From: Rhodohalobacter mucosus
GTDB lineage: Bacteria; Bacteroidota; Rhodothermia; Balneolales; Balneolaceae
Assembly: GCF_003150675.1 (NCBI RefSeq)
Contig: NZ_QGGB01000012.1
Location: 22,047 to 86,046, forward strand
Length of the DNA stretch: 64,000 nucleotides
Direction: 5' to 3'
Below are positions 1 through 7,681 of the stretch, one piece after another. The translations under genes and the position numbers were made by a program. The notes under the pieces were generated by a model. It made no database searches, was not told the origin of the DNA, and worked only from the letters and a program-made list of their open reading frames with translations. How positions within the stretch are numbered: the first letter of the stretch is position 1; each line of letters starts with the position of its first letter.

Positions 1-720
1 CAGGATCTGTTTGAGCGATGCATCATTCACGCTGCCGGGCAGTGAGGATTCATCGGAATTCTGCTCTTCCATCGCAATCGCATCTTCATCCTCTCCATAG
101 CGGCCAAGGTACTTTGGCTCTTTGATGAAAAAGGGCGGAATCACCGAAAAGAAGAAGACGAGCACCACGCCAAAATAGATCAGCTCAATGTTCCCGAATA
201 CCGCGCCTATGAAATAGGAAAGCACGCCGAACGTCCCGGATACCGTCTGCATCCAGGTGTACCCTTTGGTTCGCGCCCTTCCCTCAGGCGTAACATCCGC
301 AATAATGGAGCGGGTAGGGTTGAATGAGACGTTGATCGAAAGGTCTAGGATCATGGAAATGAGCACCGCAAGACCCAGCACCGCTTCCAGCCCCAGGCCC
401 GCCTGAATCACCCCGATGTTTGGAAGCGCCAGGAGCATGAGGGACGCCAGGGTACCGCCGATCACGATAAAAACACGGCGCCGGCCGTTCCAGACCCAGA
501 CGTTGTCGCTGATGATCCCGATAATCACCTGACCCACGATACCCGCAATCGGACCGGTAGCCCAAACCAGGCCTATATCAGAGATATCCAATCCGTACTG
601 ATAGGTCAGCAGCCAGCTCAGGGCGGCAATCTGCACGGACAGGGCAAACCCCATCGCCGTAGCGGGCAGTGCCAGCAGCGCATAAAACGTGTTTGAAAGC
701 TTTTTCTGGATATCAAGCAT
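1..720 (-). CDS. MFS transporter, partial (C-terminus beyond the left edge)
   Basis: The reading frame starts at ATG 718-720 on the minus strand (MLDIQKKLSNTFYALLALP) and stays open to base 1, giving about 240 residues. Several hydrophobic helices are visible. The loop DNVWVWNGRRRVFIVIGG has the pattern of the loop between helices 2 and 3 in the SLC45/GPH branch of the major facilitator superfamily. A later stretch (LSINVSFNPTRSIIADVTPEGRARTKGY) matches the conserved region around helix 5 in sugar-cation symporter-like MFS proteins. The probable role is sugar or other small-solute transport across the inner membrane; the substrate cannot be read from the sequence. The last visible residues form a hydrophilic, acidic central loop. 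Its partners lie to the left, outside the window. Confidence 0.85.
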   Translation of the reverse strand, partial: MLDIQKKLSNTFYALLALPATAMGFALSVQIAALSWLLTYQYGLDISDIGLVWATGPIAGIVGQVIIGIISDNVWVWNGRRRVFIVIGGTLASLMLLALPNIGVIQAGLGLEAVLGLAVLISMILDLSINVSFNPTRSIIADVTPEGRARTKGYTWMQTVSGTFGVLSYFIGAVFGNIELIYFGVVLVFFFSVIPPFFIKEPKYLGRYGEDEDAIAMEEQNSDESSLPGSVNDASLKQIL

Positions 721-817
721 GGTTCAATCCCCTCAGTGATTGGTCAGTCAGTTTTCAGAATGCAGAACAATAGGCAAAGAGTAGTAAAAAATACAGTGGA
801 TTTATAATGGTGCAGGA

Positions 818-1008
818 TGCAGTCTACTACGCTATCTACTACGCTAAAGCTTCGCAGATCAGGAAAGCTTCCTAGACCAGGGGGTTCAGGGTTCAGGGTT
901 CAGGGTTCAGGGTTCAGGGTTCAGGGTTCAGGGTTCAGGGTTCAGGGTTCAGGGTTCAGGGTTCAGGGTTCAGGGTTCAGGGTTCAGGGTTCAGGGTTCA
1001 GGGTTCAG
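818..1008. repeat. GGGTTCA heptamer array with 60-bp leader
   Basis: Bases 882-1008 are about 18 near-perfect tandem copies of GGGTTCA. They are preceded at 818-880 by a leader containing two copies of CTACTACGCTA and the inverted motifs AAGCTTCGCAG and GGAAAGCTTC. The leader and array recur at 2169-2352. The whole spacer 721-1194 holds no gene. Its right part (1010-1180) is AT-rich and probably carries the promoter of the gene at 1195. Confidence 0.95.
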
Positions 1009-1194
1009 TTATGAAATTGTGTTTTTACAATTGTCCTTTCAAAATTAAATTCGAAATGGATTGAGGCATTTTTCTAAAGAAATGCGCATATGTTACAAAA
1101 GATGCAGCACTCTCTTTGTTGACGTCTCAGCAACAGATTTCAAAGGAATTCTCACATTATTTTCAACACTGTAAAACATGCCGGGAGGCCTTTT

Positions 1195-2154
1195 ATGAAA
1201 AAATGGTTCACTCTATTCATCGCACTTATCACCACGCTTGCCTTTGCGTCGGAGGCTCAGTCACAAATCCTCAAGCGGTTAAAAGACAGGGTTCAGCAAA
1301 AGGTGGAAGACAAGGTTGAACAGAAAGTAAATCGCGAAATTGATCAGGCTGCGGAGGAGATGGTTGAAAAATCCTGGAACTCCATTTTTGGAGAAGGTTT
1401 CAGTGCGGGAGACAGCAGCAGCGGCTTTTCCTTTCCGATGAACAGCAATGTAAACACGGAGGAGTCGTACAGGTTTGATGTGGTAACGACCATGGAAATT
1501 GAAAACACAGACCCAAATGGCGACCGTCAGCCGCCCGTCACCATGTATATGCACTTTAATGAAAACGAGAACTACAGCGGTACACGTTTTCGCGGTGAAG
1601 AGATGGATCAGCAGGAGGGCGATGTGTTTATGATCTACGATGTGAAAAACGAAGCACTGGTGATGCTGATGGAGAGTGAGGACGAAAAATATGCCCTGGC
1701 CTACAATTGGGGCGCCGCAAATGAATTTGCTGAAGAGTTGGAGGCGGCGGCCATGGATGGAGGCAGTGACTATGAAACAGATGGAGATGCTGAGTATGAA
1801 CAAGAGGACGAATGGCCCGGCTATGAAAAAATAGGGACGAGAACCATTGCGGGAAGCGTCTGCGAGGGGTATCGATCCGAGTCAGACTATGAGCGAACGG
1901 AGATATGGGTTTCACAGGATCATGACGCCGGCCTACAGCGAATGTTCCGGGCAAACAGCGGCACCAAGCATCTGAAAGGGAAGGTGCCGGATGACTACCC
2001 CATGGGCATGATCATGGAGATGACGCACGAAAACCTGGAGACCGGCGAAACCACCGTTATGCGGGTAACCGATGTAGCGCGCAATGCAAATGTAACACTT
2101 TCGATGAGCGACTATCCCATGCTCAGTTTTGGCGATATGATGAATCAGCAGTAA
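1195..2154 (+). CDS. Secreted DUF4412-like protein
   Basis: This 319-residue protein has a type I signal peptide (MKKWFTLFIALITTLAFASEAQS). A basic, acidic and glutamine-rich amphipathic segment follows at about residues 25-60, likely a coiled coil (KDRVQQKVEDKVEQKVNREID). The rest alternates beta-strands and acidic loops. The stretch GTRTIAGSVCEGYRSESD followed by TEIWVSQD resembles the core of DUF4412 proteins, which look like periplasmic beta-rich binding proteins. Function is unknown. The start is supported by a good Shine-Dalgarno, GGGAGG at 1183-1188, seven bases before the ATG, which is unusual here. Heptamer arrays flank the gene on both sides and it looks monocistronic. Confidence 0.75.
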   Translation: MKKWFTLFIALITTLAFASEAQSQILKRLKDRVQQKVEDKVEQKVNREIDQAAEEMVEKSWNSIFGEGFSAGDSSSGFSFPMNSNVNTEESYRFDVVTTMEIENTDPNGDRQPPVTMYMHFNENENYSGTRFRGEEMDQQEGDVFMIYDVKNEALVMLMESEDEKYALAYNWGAANEFAEELEAAAMDGGSDYETDGDAEYEQEDEWPGYEKIGTRTIAGSVCEGYRSESDYERTEIWVSQDHDAGLQRMFRANSGTKHLKGKVPDDYPMGMIMEMTHENLETGETTVMRVTDVARNANVTLSMSDYPMLSFGDMMNQQ

Positions 2155-2168
2155 GACAAGGTGCAGAG

Positions 2169-2352
2169 TACAATCTACTACGCTATCTACTACGCTAAAG
2201 CTTCGCAGATCAGGAAAGCTTCGTAGACCAAGGGGTTCCAGGGTTCAGGGTTCAGGGTTCAGGGTTCAGGGTTCAGGGTTCAGGGTTCAGGGTTCAGGGT
2301 TCAGGGTTCAGGGTTCAGGGTTCAGGGTTCAGGGTTCAGGGTTCAGGGTTCA
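2169..2352. repeat. Second GGGTTCA array with the same leader
   Basis: The leader at 2169-2231 is almost identical to that at 818-880, and it is again followed by about 16 copies of GGGTTCA (2233-2352). The array starts 15 bases after the stop codon of the upstream gene. Together the two leader-array units bracket the DUF4412-like gene as direct repeats. Confidence 0.93.
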
Positions 2353-2510
2353 AATAAGAAGATGATATAATCTGAGATCCAAGTAGCAATGTGATAATTC
2401 ATGTTTCACATTACCAGTCCGGAGGACGACACAGACGAGCGGGGAATTTATTCCCCGGGGTAAAGGCTTCAGGCTATCCCGAAGTCTCGGGTCTGCGAAC
2501 CACACGCAGC

Positions 2511-2590
2511 AGGGCTACAGGCTACAGGCTACAGGCTACAGGCTACAGGCTACAGGCTACAGGCTACAGGCTACAGGCTACAGGCTACAA
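2511..2590. repeat. CTACAGG heptamer array
   Basis: About 11 tandem copies of CTACAGG. The spacer 2353-2887 also holds a palindrome around CGGGGAATTTATTCCCCGGG (about 2439-2458), a GTGCCGCAGGCAC hairpin near 2652, and an octamer-like run (CACTGACA/CACTGATA) near 2762-2800. No coding sequence is apparent. The promoter of the following gene should lie at about 2800-2870. Confidence 0.93.
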
Positions 2591-2887
2591 GGGTAATGTA
2601 GTAGTCATTTTTACATCCCGAAGTTTGCGACCACGCCCACACCCCCACTAAGTGCCGCAGGCACGAACCATGGCCGATCTTACCAAAGCATTACACCTAA
2701 AATCAATCCATAAACCAACCGAAAAACAACCTTCCACTGACCACTAACCACAATCAAAATCCCACTGACACACTGTTCACTGACACACTGATAAACTGAC
2801 CTCACCCCCTCCAAGATATTCCGCTCAAAGCTCCCTATATTTAAGGATGAAAGAAATCTGCCAATCCTAAAAAATCTATTGCGAGCT

Positions 2888-4519
2888 ATGTCGAACGCCT
2901 ATTTTGAAATCCGGGAACCCATTAATGAACCCTACCTGGGTTATGCCCCCGGAAGCGCTGAGCGCGCTGCGCTGAAAGAGCGCCTGAAAGAACTAAAATC
3001 CGAGGAAATTGAAATTCCCGCCATCATCAACGGGGAAGAGGTAAAAACCGGCCGGACGGCCGATGTGGTAATGCCCCACAATCACGCCCACAAGCTGGGT
3101 ACCGTTCATTATTGCGGCGAAAAAGAGGTAAACCAGGCCATTGAAGGTGCCCTGGAAGCACAGAAAAAGTGGGCGGATACCCCCTGGCAGGATCGCGTGG
3201 CAATATTTCTGCGCGCAGCCGATATCATCACCGGGCCGGAGCGTTTCACCATGAACGCAACTACCATGCTGGCCCAGTCCAAAACGCCTCAGCAGTCGGA
3301 AATTGAAGCCGTGGGCGAACTGGCCGACTTTTTCCGGTTCAACGCCTGGTACCTCACCAAAATCTACCAGGATCAGCCCTACTCCCCCGACGGTATGTGG
3401 AACCGGGTGGAGTATCGTCCGCTCGAGGGATTTGTCTTTGCGGTAACCCCGTTCAACTTTACCGCCATTGCAGGCAACCTCCCCGCAGCACCTGCCATGT
3501 GCGGCAATGTGGTGCTCTGGAAGCCGTCGCCGGAATCGATCTACTCCAGCTGGTATGTAATGCAGGTACTAAAGGAAGCAGGCCTGCCTGATGGTGTTAT
3601 TCAATTCCTTCCCGGCGAGGGCGCAGACGTGGGCGATCCGGCTCTGGCCAGCGAGCATCTCTCCGGCCTGCACTTTACCGGTTCAGTGGGCACCTTCAAC
3701 CACCTCTGGAAGACGATCGGTAACAACATTGAAAAATACCGCACCTACCCCAGAATCGTAGGTGAAACCGGCGGCAAGGATTTCATTTTTGCCCATAAGA
3801 GCGCCGATGTAGACCGGCTCGTGATCGCCGCCCTGCGCGGTGCCTTTGAGTACCAGGGACAAAAATGCTCTGCGGCATCCCGCATGTACGTGCCCAAATC
3901 GCTATGGCCGGAGTTCAGCGACAAGCTGGTGGCCGAAGTGAAGAAGATCAAGGTGGGCGATGTGGAAGATTTCTCCAATTTCATGGGAGCCGTGATCAGC
4001 AGGAAAGCATTTGAAAAAATCACCGGCTACATCGACTACGCCAAAGAGGCAAAGGATGCAGAGATCATCGCAGGCGGCACCTACGACAGCAGCAAGGGCT
4101 GGTTTGTGCATCCGACCGTGATTCACACCACCGATCCGCATTTCAAAACAATGGAAGAGGAGATTTTTGGCCCGGTGCTGACGGTGTATGTGTACGAGGA
4201 CAAGGATTTTGAGAAAACCCTCGACCTTTGTGACAACACGTCGCCCTATGCCCTCACCGGTGCAATCTGGGCACGGGACCGCTACGCCCTGAAGCAGATG
4301 GCCGACCGTCTCCGTCAGAGCGCGGGCAACTTTTACATCAACGACAAGCCCACCGCGGCGATCGTGAACCAGCAGCCGTTTGGCGGCGCACGCAAGTCGG
4401 GCACGAACGACAAGGCCGGCAGCATGGTCAATCTCTTCAGATGGTTATCCATGAGATCCATGAAAGAGACCTACCAGGCTCCGCTCGACTGGACCTATCC
4501 GTACATGGGTAAGGAGTAA
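2888..4519 (+). CDS. pruA: L-glutamate gamma-semialdehyde dehydrogenase (P5C dehydrogenase)
   Basis: This NAD-dependent enzyme oxidises glutamate semialdehyde, the open form of pyrroline-5-carboxylate, to glutamate in proline degradation. The 543 residues match the usual length of the single-domain type. The aldehyde dehydrogenase signatures are present: the general base in VGETGGKDF (about E293) and the nucleophile in YQGQKCSAASR (about C327). EEEIFGPVLTVYVY and FGGARKSGTNDKAG are the typical C-terminal motifs of the group 4 P5CDH family. I chose ATG 2888 (MSNAYFEI) over an in-frame TTG at 2879 because homologues begin with this kind of sequence. There is no proline dehydrogenase gene next to it, so the pathway is split. 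A terminator follows 42 bases after the stop. Confidence 0.93.
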   Translation: MSNAYFEIREPINEPYLGYAPGSAERAALKERLKELKSEEIEIPAIINGEEVKTGRTADVVMPHNHAHKLGTVHYCGEKEVNQAIEGALEAQKKWADTPWQDRVAIFLRAADIITGPERFTMNATTMLAQSKTPQQSEIEAVGELADFFRFNAWYLTKIYQDQPYSPDGMWNRVEYRPLEGFVFAVTPFNFTAIAGNLPAAPAMCGNVVLWKPSPESIYSSWYVMQVLKEAGLPDGVIQFLPGEGADVGDPALASEHLSGLHFTGSVGTFNHLWKTIGNNIEKYRTYPRIVGETGGKDFIFAHKSADVDRLVIAALRGAFEYQGQKCSAASRMYVPKSLWPEFSDKLVAEVKKIKVGDVEDFSNFMGAVISRKAFEKITGYIDYAKEAKDAEIIAGGTYDSSKGWFVHPTVIHTTDPHFKTMEEEIFGPVLTVYVYEDKDFEKTLDLCDNTSPYALTGAIWARDRYALKQMADRLRQSAGNFYINDKPTAAIVNQQPFGGARKSGTNDKAGSMVNLFRWLSMRSMKETYQAPLDWTYPYMGKE

Positions 4520-4560
4520 AAGTATTCCGGGGTTTCCCGGAAAAACCCATCGGTTTCAAA

Positions 4561-4607
4561 ACCTGGCAGCGTGACTGATTTTTTACAGTGCGCTGTCAGG
4601 TTTTTTT
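4561..4607 (+). terminator. Rho-independent terminator after pruA
   Basis: An 11-bp stem (ACCTGGCAGCG / CGCTGTCAGGT, one mismatch) has a 19-base loop and is followed by seven T residues. It lies 42 bases downstream of the P5C dehydrogenase stop codon. Confidence 0.85.
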
Positions 4608-4622
4608 GTTTGCTCAAACACT

Positions 4623-4699
4623 TCATCGGATGATTCTTTTACGAAATAACATTCCAACTTATCAAATACCACTCCATTCCGCAGAAAGTCATCCGATGA
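4623..4699. repeat. 77-bp element with TCATCGGATGA inverted ends
   Basis: TCATCGGATGA at 4623-4633 is inverted as TCATCCGATGA at 4689-4699. The same pair of ends, with almost the same spacing, occurs at 42757-42831. The interior sequences differ, so the ends rather than the body are conserved. Confidence 0.7.
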
Positions 4700-5258
4700 A
4701 TTTTACGGTTCTCATCCTATCGGTTTCTCGTGCCGAAGGCATCCCTTTGGGGCAGATTCACGCTGATGAACCGCAGATAAGCGCAGATTAATATTAATAC
4801 TCTGCGAAAATCAGCGAATAACTCAGCAAAAATCTGCGTGAAACCATAAGAGCTTTTTAAATCAATTCATCGACTCTCTTCAATACTTACTCATAATGTG
4901 TACGGGTATATCAGTCCGTTGCCCCGTTGCCGGTTTGCAGCTCTTTCCAGATGCTCATCCGCAGATCATATGGGTTTGGTTTGGGTCCGCGGAATATGCC
5001 AAGGGCATCCTTGCGGGGTTAAAGAAATTCCCCCCATTCCAAAGTGCCTTAGGCACGATCCATTTCCGCTTCCATCTAATTCAACCCATTTCGCTCTCAG
5101 GATGGGGGCCCTCTCACATGAAAATGTGATAGCCCTTTATTTATATAAACTATCCTATTAACAATGCTTTAATGGTATTCCAGACCCCGGCAACCCGCAA
5201 CCCGTTCCGCCGTTGAAATAAGTAGTTCATCAAACAAAACCACAGAAACCAACCTGCC
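4700..5258. other. Gene-free spacer with palindromic and degenerate repeats
   Basis: No credible gene is present. It contains a hairpin around CGTGCCGAAGGCATCCC (about 4730), a degenerate run of the dispersed type ATTCACGCTGATGAACCGCAG (about 4756-4845), and a GTGCCTTAGGCAC hairpin near 5044-5056. The last 100 bases, upstream of the lipoprotein gene at 5259, are AT-rich and likely hold its promoter. Confidence 0.7.
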
Positions 5259-5810
5259 ATGAAAAAGCTGATTAAATTTATATTTGCCGCCGTTTCCATC
5301 TTTCTGTTGCTCACATCCTGTGGTCCAAGGGGACCCGTAGGACCAGAGGGGCCACGCGGACCTCAAGGACCAGCCGGACCTACCATTCTACCCACATCTT
5401 TTGAGTTTGAAGTGGACCTGCTGCAGTCCAACGGCTTCGAGTTCTTCCAGGATATCCCCTCACAGATTGAGATGCTGGAATCGGATGTGGTTCTCGCATT
5501 TGTGTTCGAGGATTATATCGAAGAGCAGGACCTGGAAGTATGGAGAAAGCTGCCGGTCATCGAGTTTACTCAAAACGGTACACAGCTGCTCGACTACGAT
5601 TTCACCTTTGTGGATCTCAGAATATTTCTGGATGCCAATTATCCGCTGGGCGCTGCAGACGAGTATGCGGGATTGCTGATTCGGGGCGTGCATGTTCCTG
5701 CCGACTTCGTGAATGCAGGCAAGATGAAGAGCGCGAAGGATGCAGACACCTTCCACGAGCTGGAGTCGCTGCTGGGTGTGGAGATTCAGGATCTTGGAAA
5801 AATAAACTAG
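5259..5810 (+). CDS. Collagen-like lipoprotein
   Basis: This is a 183-residue putative lipoprotein. A basic N-terminus and hydrophobic core end in the lipobox LLTSC (C21). Directly after the cysteine come six uninterrupted collagen triplets (GPRGPVGPEGPRGPQGPAGP). The remaining 140 residues are acidic and predicted beta-rich, without a family I recognise. A short Gly-X-Y run between lipid anchor and globular domain is common in Bacteroidota surface lipoproteins and may trimerise the protein or act as a stalk; that is inference. The gene appears monocistronic. A hairpin element (5843-5967) sits between its stop and a plausible terminator (6052-6094). Confidence 0.8.
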   Translation: MKKLIKFIFAAVSIFLLLTSCGPRGPVGPEGPRGPQGPAGPTILPTSFEFEVDLLQSNGFEFFQDIPSQIEMLESDVVLAFVFEDYIEEQDLEVWRKLPVIEFTQNGTQLLDYDFTFVDLRIFLDANYPLGAADEYAGLLIRGVHVPADFVNAGKMKSAKDADTFHELESLLGVEIQDLGKIN

Positions 5811-5842
5811 CTTACTTAAAACGAAGATTAATTGAACTAATA

Positions 5843-5967
5843 CTCCCCTCCTTTTCAAGGAGGGGTCGGGGGTGGTTAGACAGAATTTTTACTGATGATT
5901 GAGTACGGAATTAGTTGATAGGCCTTGTTCAACCACCCCTAAATCCCCTCCTTGAAAAGGAGGGGAT
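5843..5967. mobile_element. Cargo-free hairpin-ended element (MITE-like)
   Basis: The left end at 5843-5877 is a hairpin (CTCCCCTCC, short loop, GGAGGGG) plus the tail TCGGGGGTGGTT. The right end at 5931-5967 is its inverted counterpart, AACCACCCCT followed by the CCCCTCC...GGAGGGG hairpin. Only 53 bases lie between them. The ends match those that bracket the DUF559 unit at 12605-13117. It appears to have been inserted downstream of the collagen-like gene. Confidence 0.75.
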
Positions 5968-6051
5968 TTAATTAATCACCTATTTTTAACAGACGGCAAC
6001 CATCAGAGATGAGACGCTGGCTTGACGGGGAAAACTGAGAACACCAGAGCA

Positions 6052-6094
6052 AAGCCCCTCCGTGATGCAGTTTGGTCATGGAGGGGTTTCTTTA
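6052..6094 (+). terminator. Hairpin terminator
   Basis: AAGCCCCTCC pairs with GGAGGGGTTT across an 18-base loop and is followed by a T-rich stretch (TTTCTTTATTT). It is probably the terminator of the lipoprotein gene, now separated from it by the inserted element. Confidence 0.6.
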
Positions 6095-6159
6095 TTTACC
6101 GCCAGGTCGCGGAGGGCGCGGAGTTTTTATAATCCTGTAGATAATAAGGTGAATTGACG

Positions 6160-6282
6160 CTCCCCTCCTTTGTAAGGAGGGGCCGGGGGTGGTTACAGAT
6201 ATTTGAACATGATACAAACTGAAAAATTTGCTCATAAACCTGACTCAACTACGCCTTCATCCCCTCCTTGAGAAGGAGGGGA
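6160..6282. mobile_element. Second cargo-free hairpin-ended element, one end decayed
   Basis: The left end at 6160-6194 is the same hairpin plus tail (GCCGGGGGTGGTT). The right end at about 6247-6282 keeps the CCCCTCCTTGAGAAGGAGGGG hairpin but its inner tail has decayed to CAACTACGCCT. Total length is about 123 bp. Confidence 0.65.
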
Positions 6283-6365
6283 CTTTTCGCTGCCAATGTC
6301 ACTGATTTTTAAATCGAACTAACCTTCACTTTAACCAACAAACCGGATTCTATACCTCAATCAAT

Positions 6366-7460
6366 CTAAAGACAGAATTCGTAAACGGTAATCTTGGTTC
6401 CTTCTTCGCCGGTTCTTACGGTATACATTCTGTCGCTGCTTACGTGCAGTATTTCTTCGTCCTCACCGGGGAGGTCAAAGCTGCCCAGGGGATTTCCCTC
6501 GTTATCAAGAACAAGGTATTCGGGGGTATCATACGTATGCAGCCAGAAGTTTCCTGCGGGATCCACCTTCATGGAGGCGGCTACCGGTTTGGTTTCAGGC
6601 ATATGAGTTGAGGCGAGGGACCGGAACTGCGGCCCTGCAGCTTCCAGTGCGGCGCTTCGCTCCTCCTGCGTCACCGGCTGGTTGGGAACCGGAGCCCTCA
6701 CTGAATCGACCAGGTTCAAGCTCATATCGTACACCTCCACGTTAAAACTGTCGTTCCAGGCCATATAATATCTGCCGTCCTTGCCTGCGGCCAGCAGCGT
6801 GGTTCGCCCGAATGGAATTCGCCGCATCGTCAGCTCGTCCGTAACCAGGTTGTTCATCTCCCTGAACTCCAACCGTTTATCGCCGGTTAATCCGGAATCC
6901 AGATGGGCCGGTGCCAGTTCGTGAATGTACCAGTACACACCGGGTTCCGGCATCTGGTTTTTGCTCTGCCGGACAATGACATTGCCGGCGGCATCCACCG
7001 CCTCGGCTCCGAATCGCGATCCCTCAATGGTCATAAACGATTCAGGCACCCAGGTATCCCCGGATTCCTCATACACCGCGGTGCGATTGTTGAACATGTC
7101 AAAAATGATCAGGCGGTCGTTCTCATCAATCATAAAGCGCAGAATCGCCCGAAAATCCGCAGGACCCGCTCCTTCCTGCCCGAATGCAGTCAGAAATTGC
7201 CCGTCGCGGCCGTAGACGTAAATCCTGTGGGCTCTCTGATCCACCAGAAAGATCCTGCCCTCTGAATCTGTATCTATGGCGGTGATATATTCAAAAAATT
7301 GACCCTCCGGCTCATCGATGGTGAAGAGCCGTTCCAAGCCAACCCCCGGCAGCTCATCCGTTCGGATCTCTGCTGCACTGTCCATATCCCGATCCGAACT
7401 GCAGGATATGAATAACGGGATGCTTAAAATGATGAGTAACTGTTTCAGAAATCGATTCAT
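6366..7460 (-). CDS. Six-bladed beta-propeller lipoprotein
   Basis: The protein has 364 residues. The signal peptide ends in the lipobox LFISC (C20), so it is probably anchored in the envelope facing the periplasm or surface. The body shows NHL/6-bladed propeller repeats of the type DxxGxIFLVDQRxHRIYVYxxDGxFL, and the family signature appears as GQEGAGPADF at about 94-103, a variant of the GxxGxGPGEF seen in the other propellers here. Such proteins are highly expanded in Bacteroidota; their ligands are mostly unknown, and some sit beside exported peptides or transporters. It stands alone, downstream of and in the same direction as the RND efflux operon, 151 bp away across a repeat. Confidence 0.85.
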   Translation of the reverse strand: MNRFLKQLLIILSIPLFISCSSDRDMDSAAEIRTDELPGVGLERLFTIDEPEGQFFEYITAIDTDSEGRIFLVDQRAHRIYVYGRDGQFLTAFGQEGAGPADFRAILRFMIDENDRLIIFDMFNNRTAVYEESGDTWVPESFMTIEGSRFGAEAVDAAGNVIVRQSKNQMPEPGVYWYIHELAPAHLDSGLTGDKRLEFREMNNLVTDELTMRRIPFGRTTLLAAGKDGRYYMAWNDSFNVEVYDMSLNLVDSVRAPVPNQPVTQEERSAALEAAGPQFRSLASTHMPETKPVAASMKVDPAGNFWLHTYDTPEYLVLDNEGNPLGSFDLPGEDEEILHVSSDRMYTVRTGEEGTKITVYEFCL

Positions 7461-7681
7461 AAATCTCAGGCTTCGTTCAAAATTTATTTCACCTCAGAGG
7501 CGCGGAGGACGCTAAGGAATAATGTTCTCTTATCAATTAGAAATATTTCTTTTAGAAAAAAGAACGAATCGAACCCACCTCAACTCCATAGAAATTATGA
7601 TAAAAGCTTCCTTAAACTTTCTCTGCGCTCTCAGCGTCTCCGCGGTGATCCTTCTCCGCGGCCTCTGTGGCTCCGCGGTGA
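7461..7681. repeat. Dispersed CGCGGAGG/CGCAGAG-type repeat entering the RND gene
   Basis: The spacer carries a degenerate unit (CTCAGAGGCGCGGAGGACGC) at about 7491-7512. A longer one at about 7617-7681, read on the minus strand, is a run of CCGCGGAGCCACAGAGG-like units with a period of about 9-12 bases. The second run lies inside the 3' end of the RND coding sequence. Confidence 0.75.

Noticed and set aside
817..1014. Small protein with GSGFRVQ repeats
   Set aside because: It is only the translation of the GGGTTCA array; a second array does not keep the same frame or start.
882..2590. CRISPR array or telomere-like repeat
   Set aside because: The repeats are contiguous seven-base tandem units without spacers, no cas genes are near, and the arrays are internal to the sequence.
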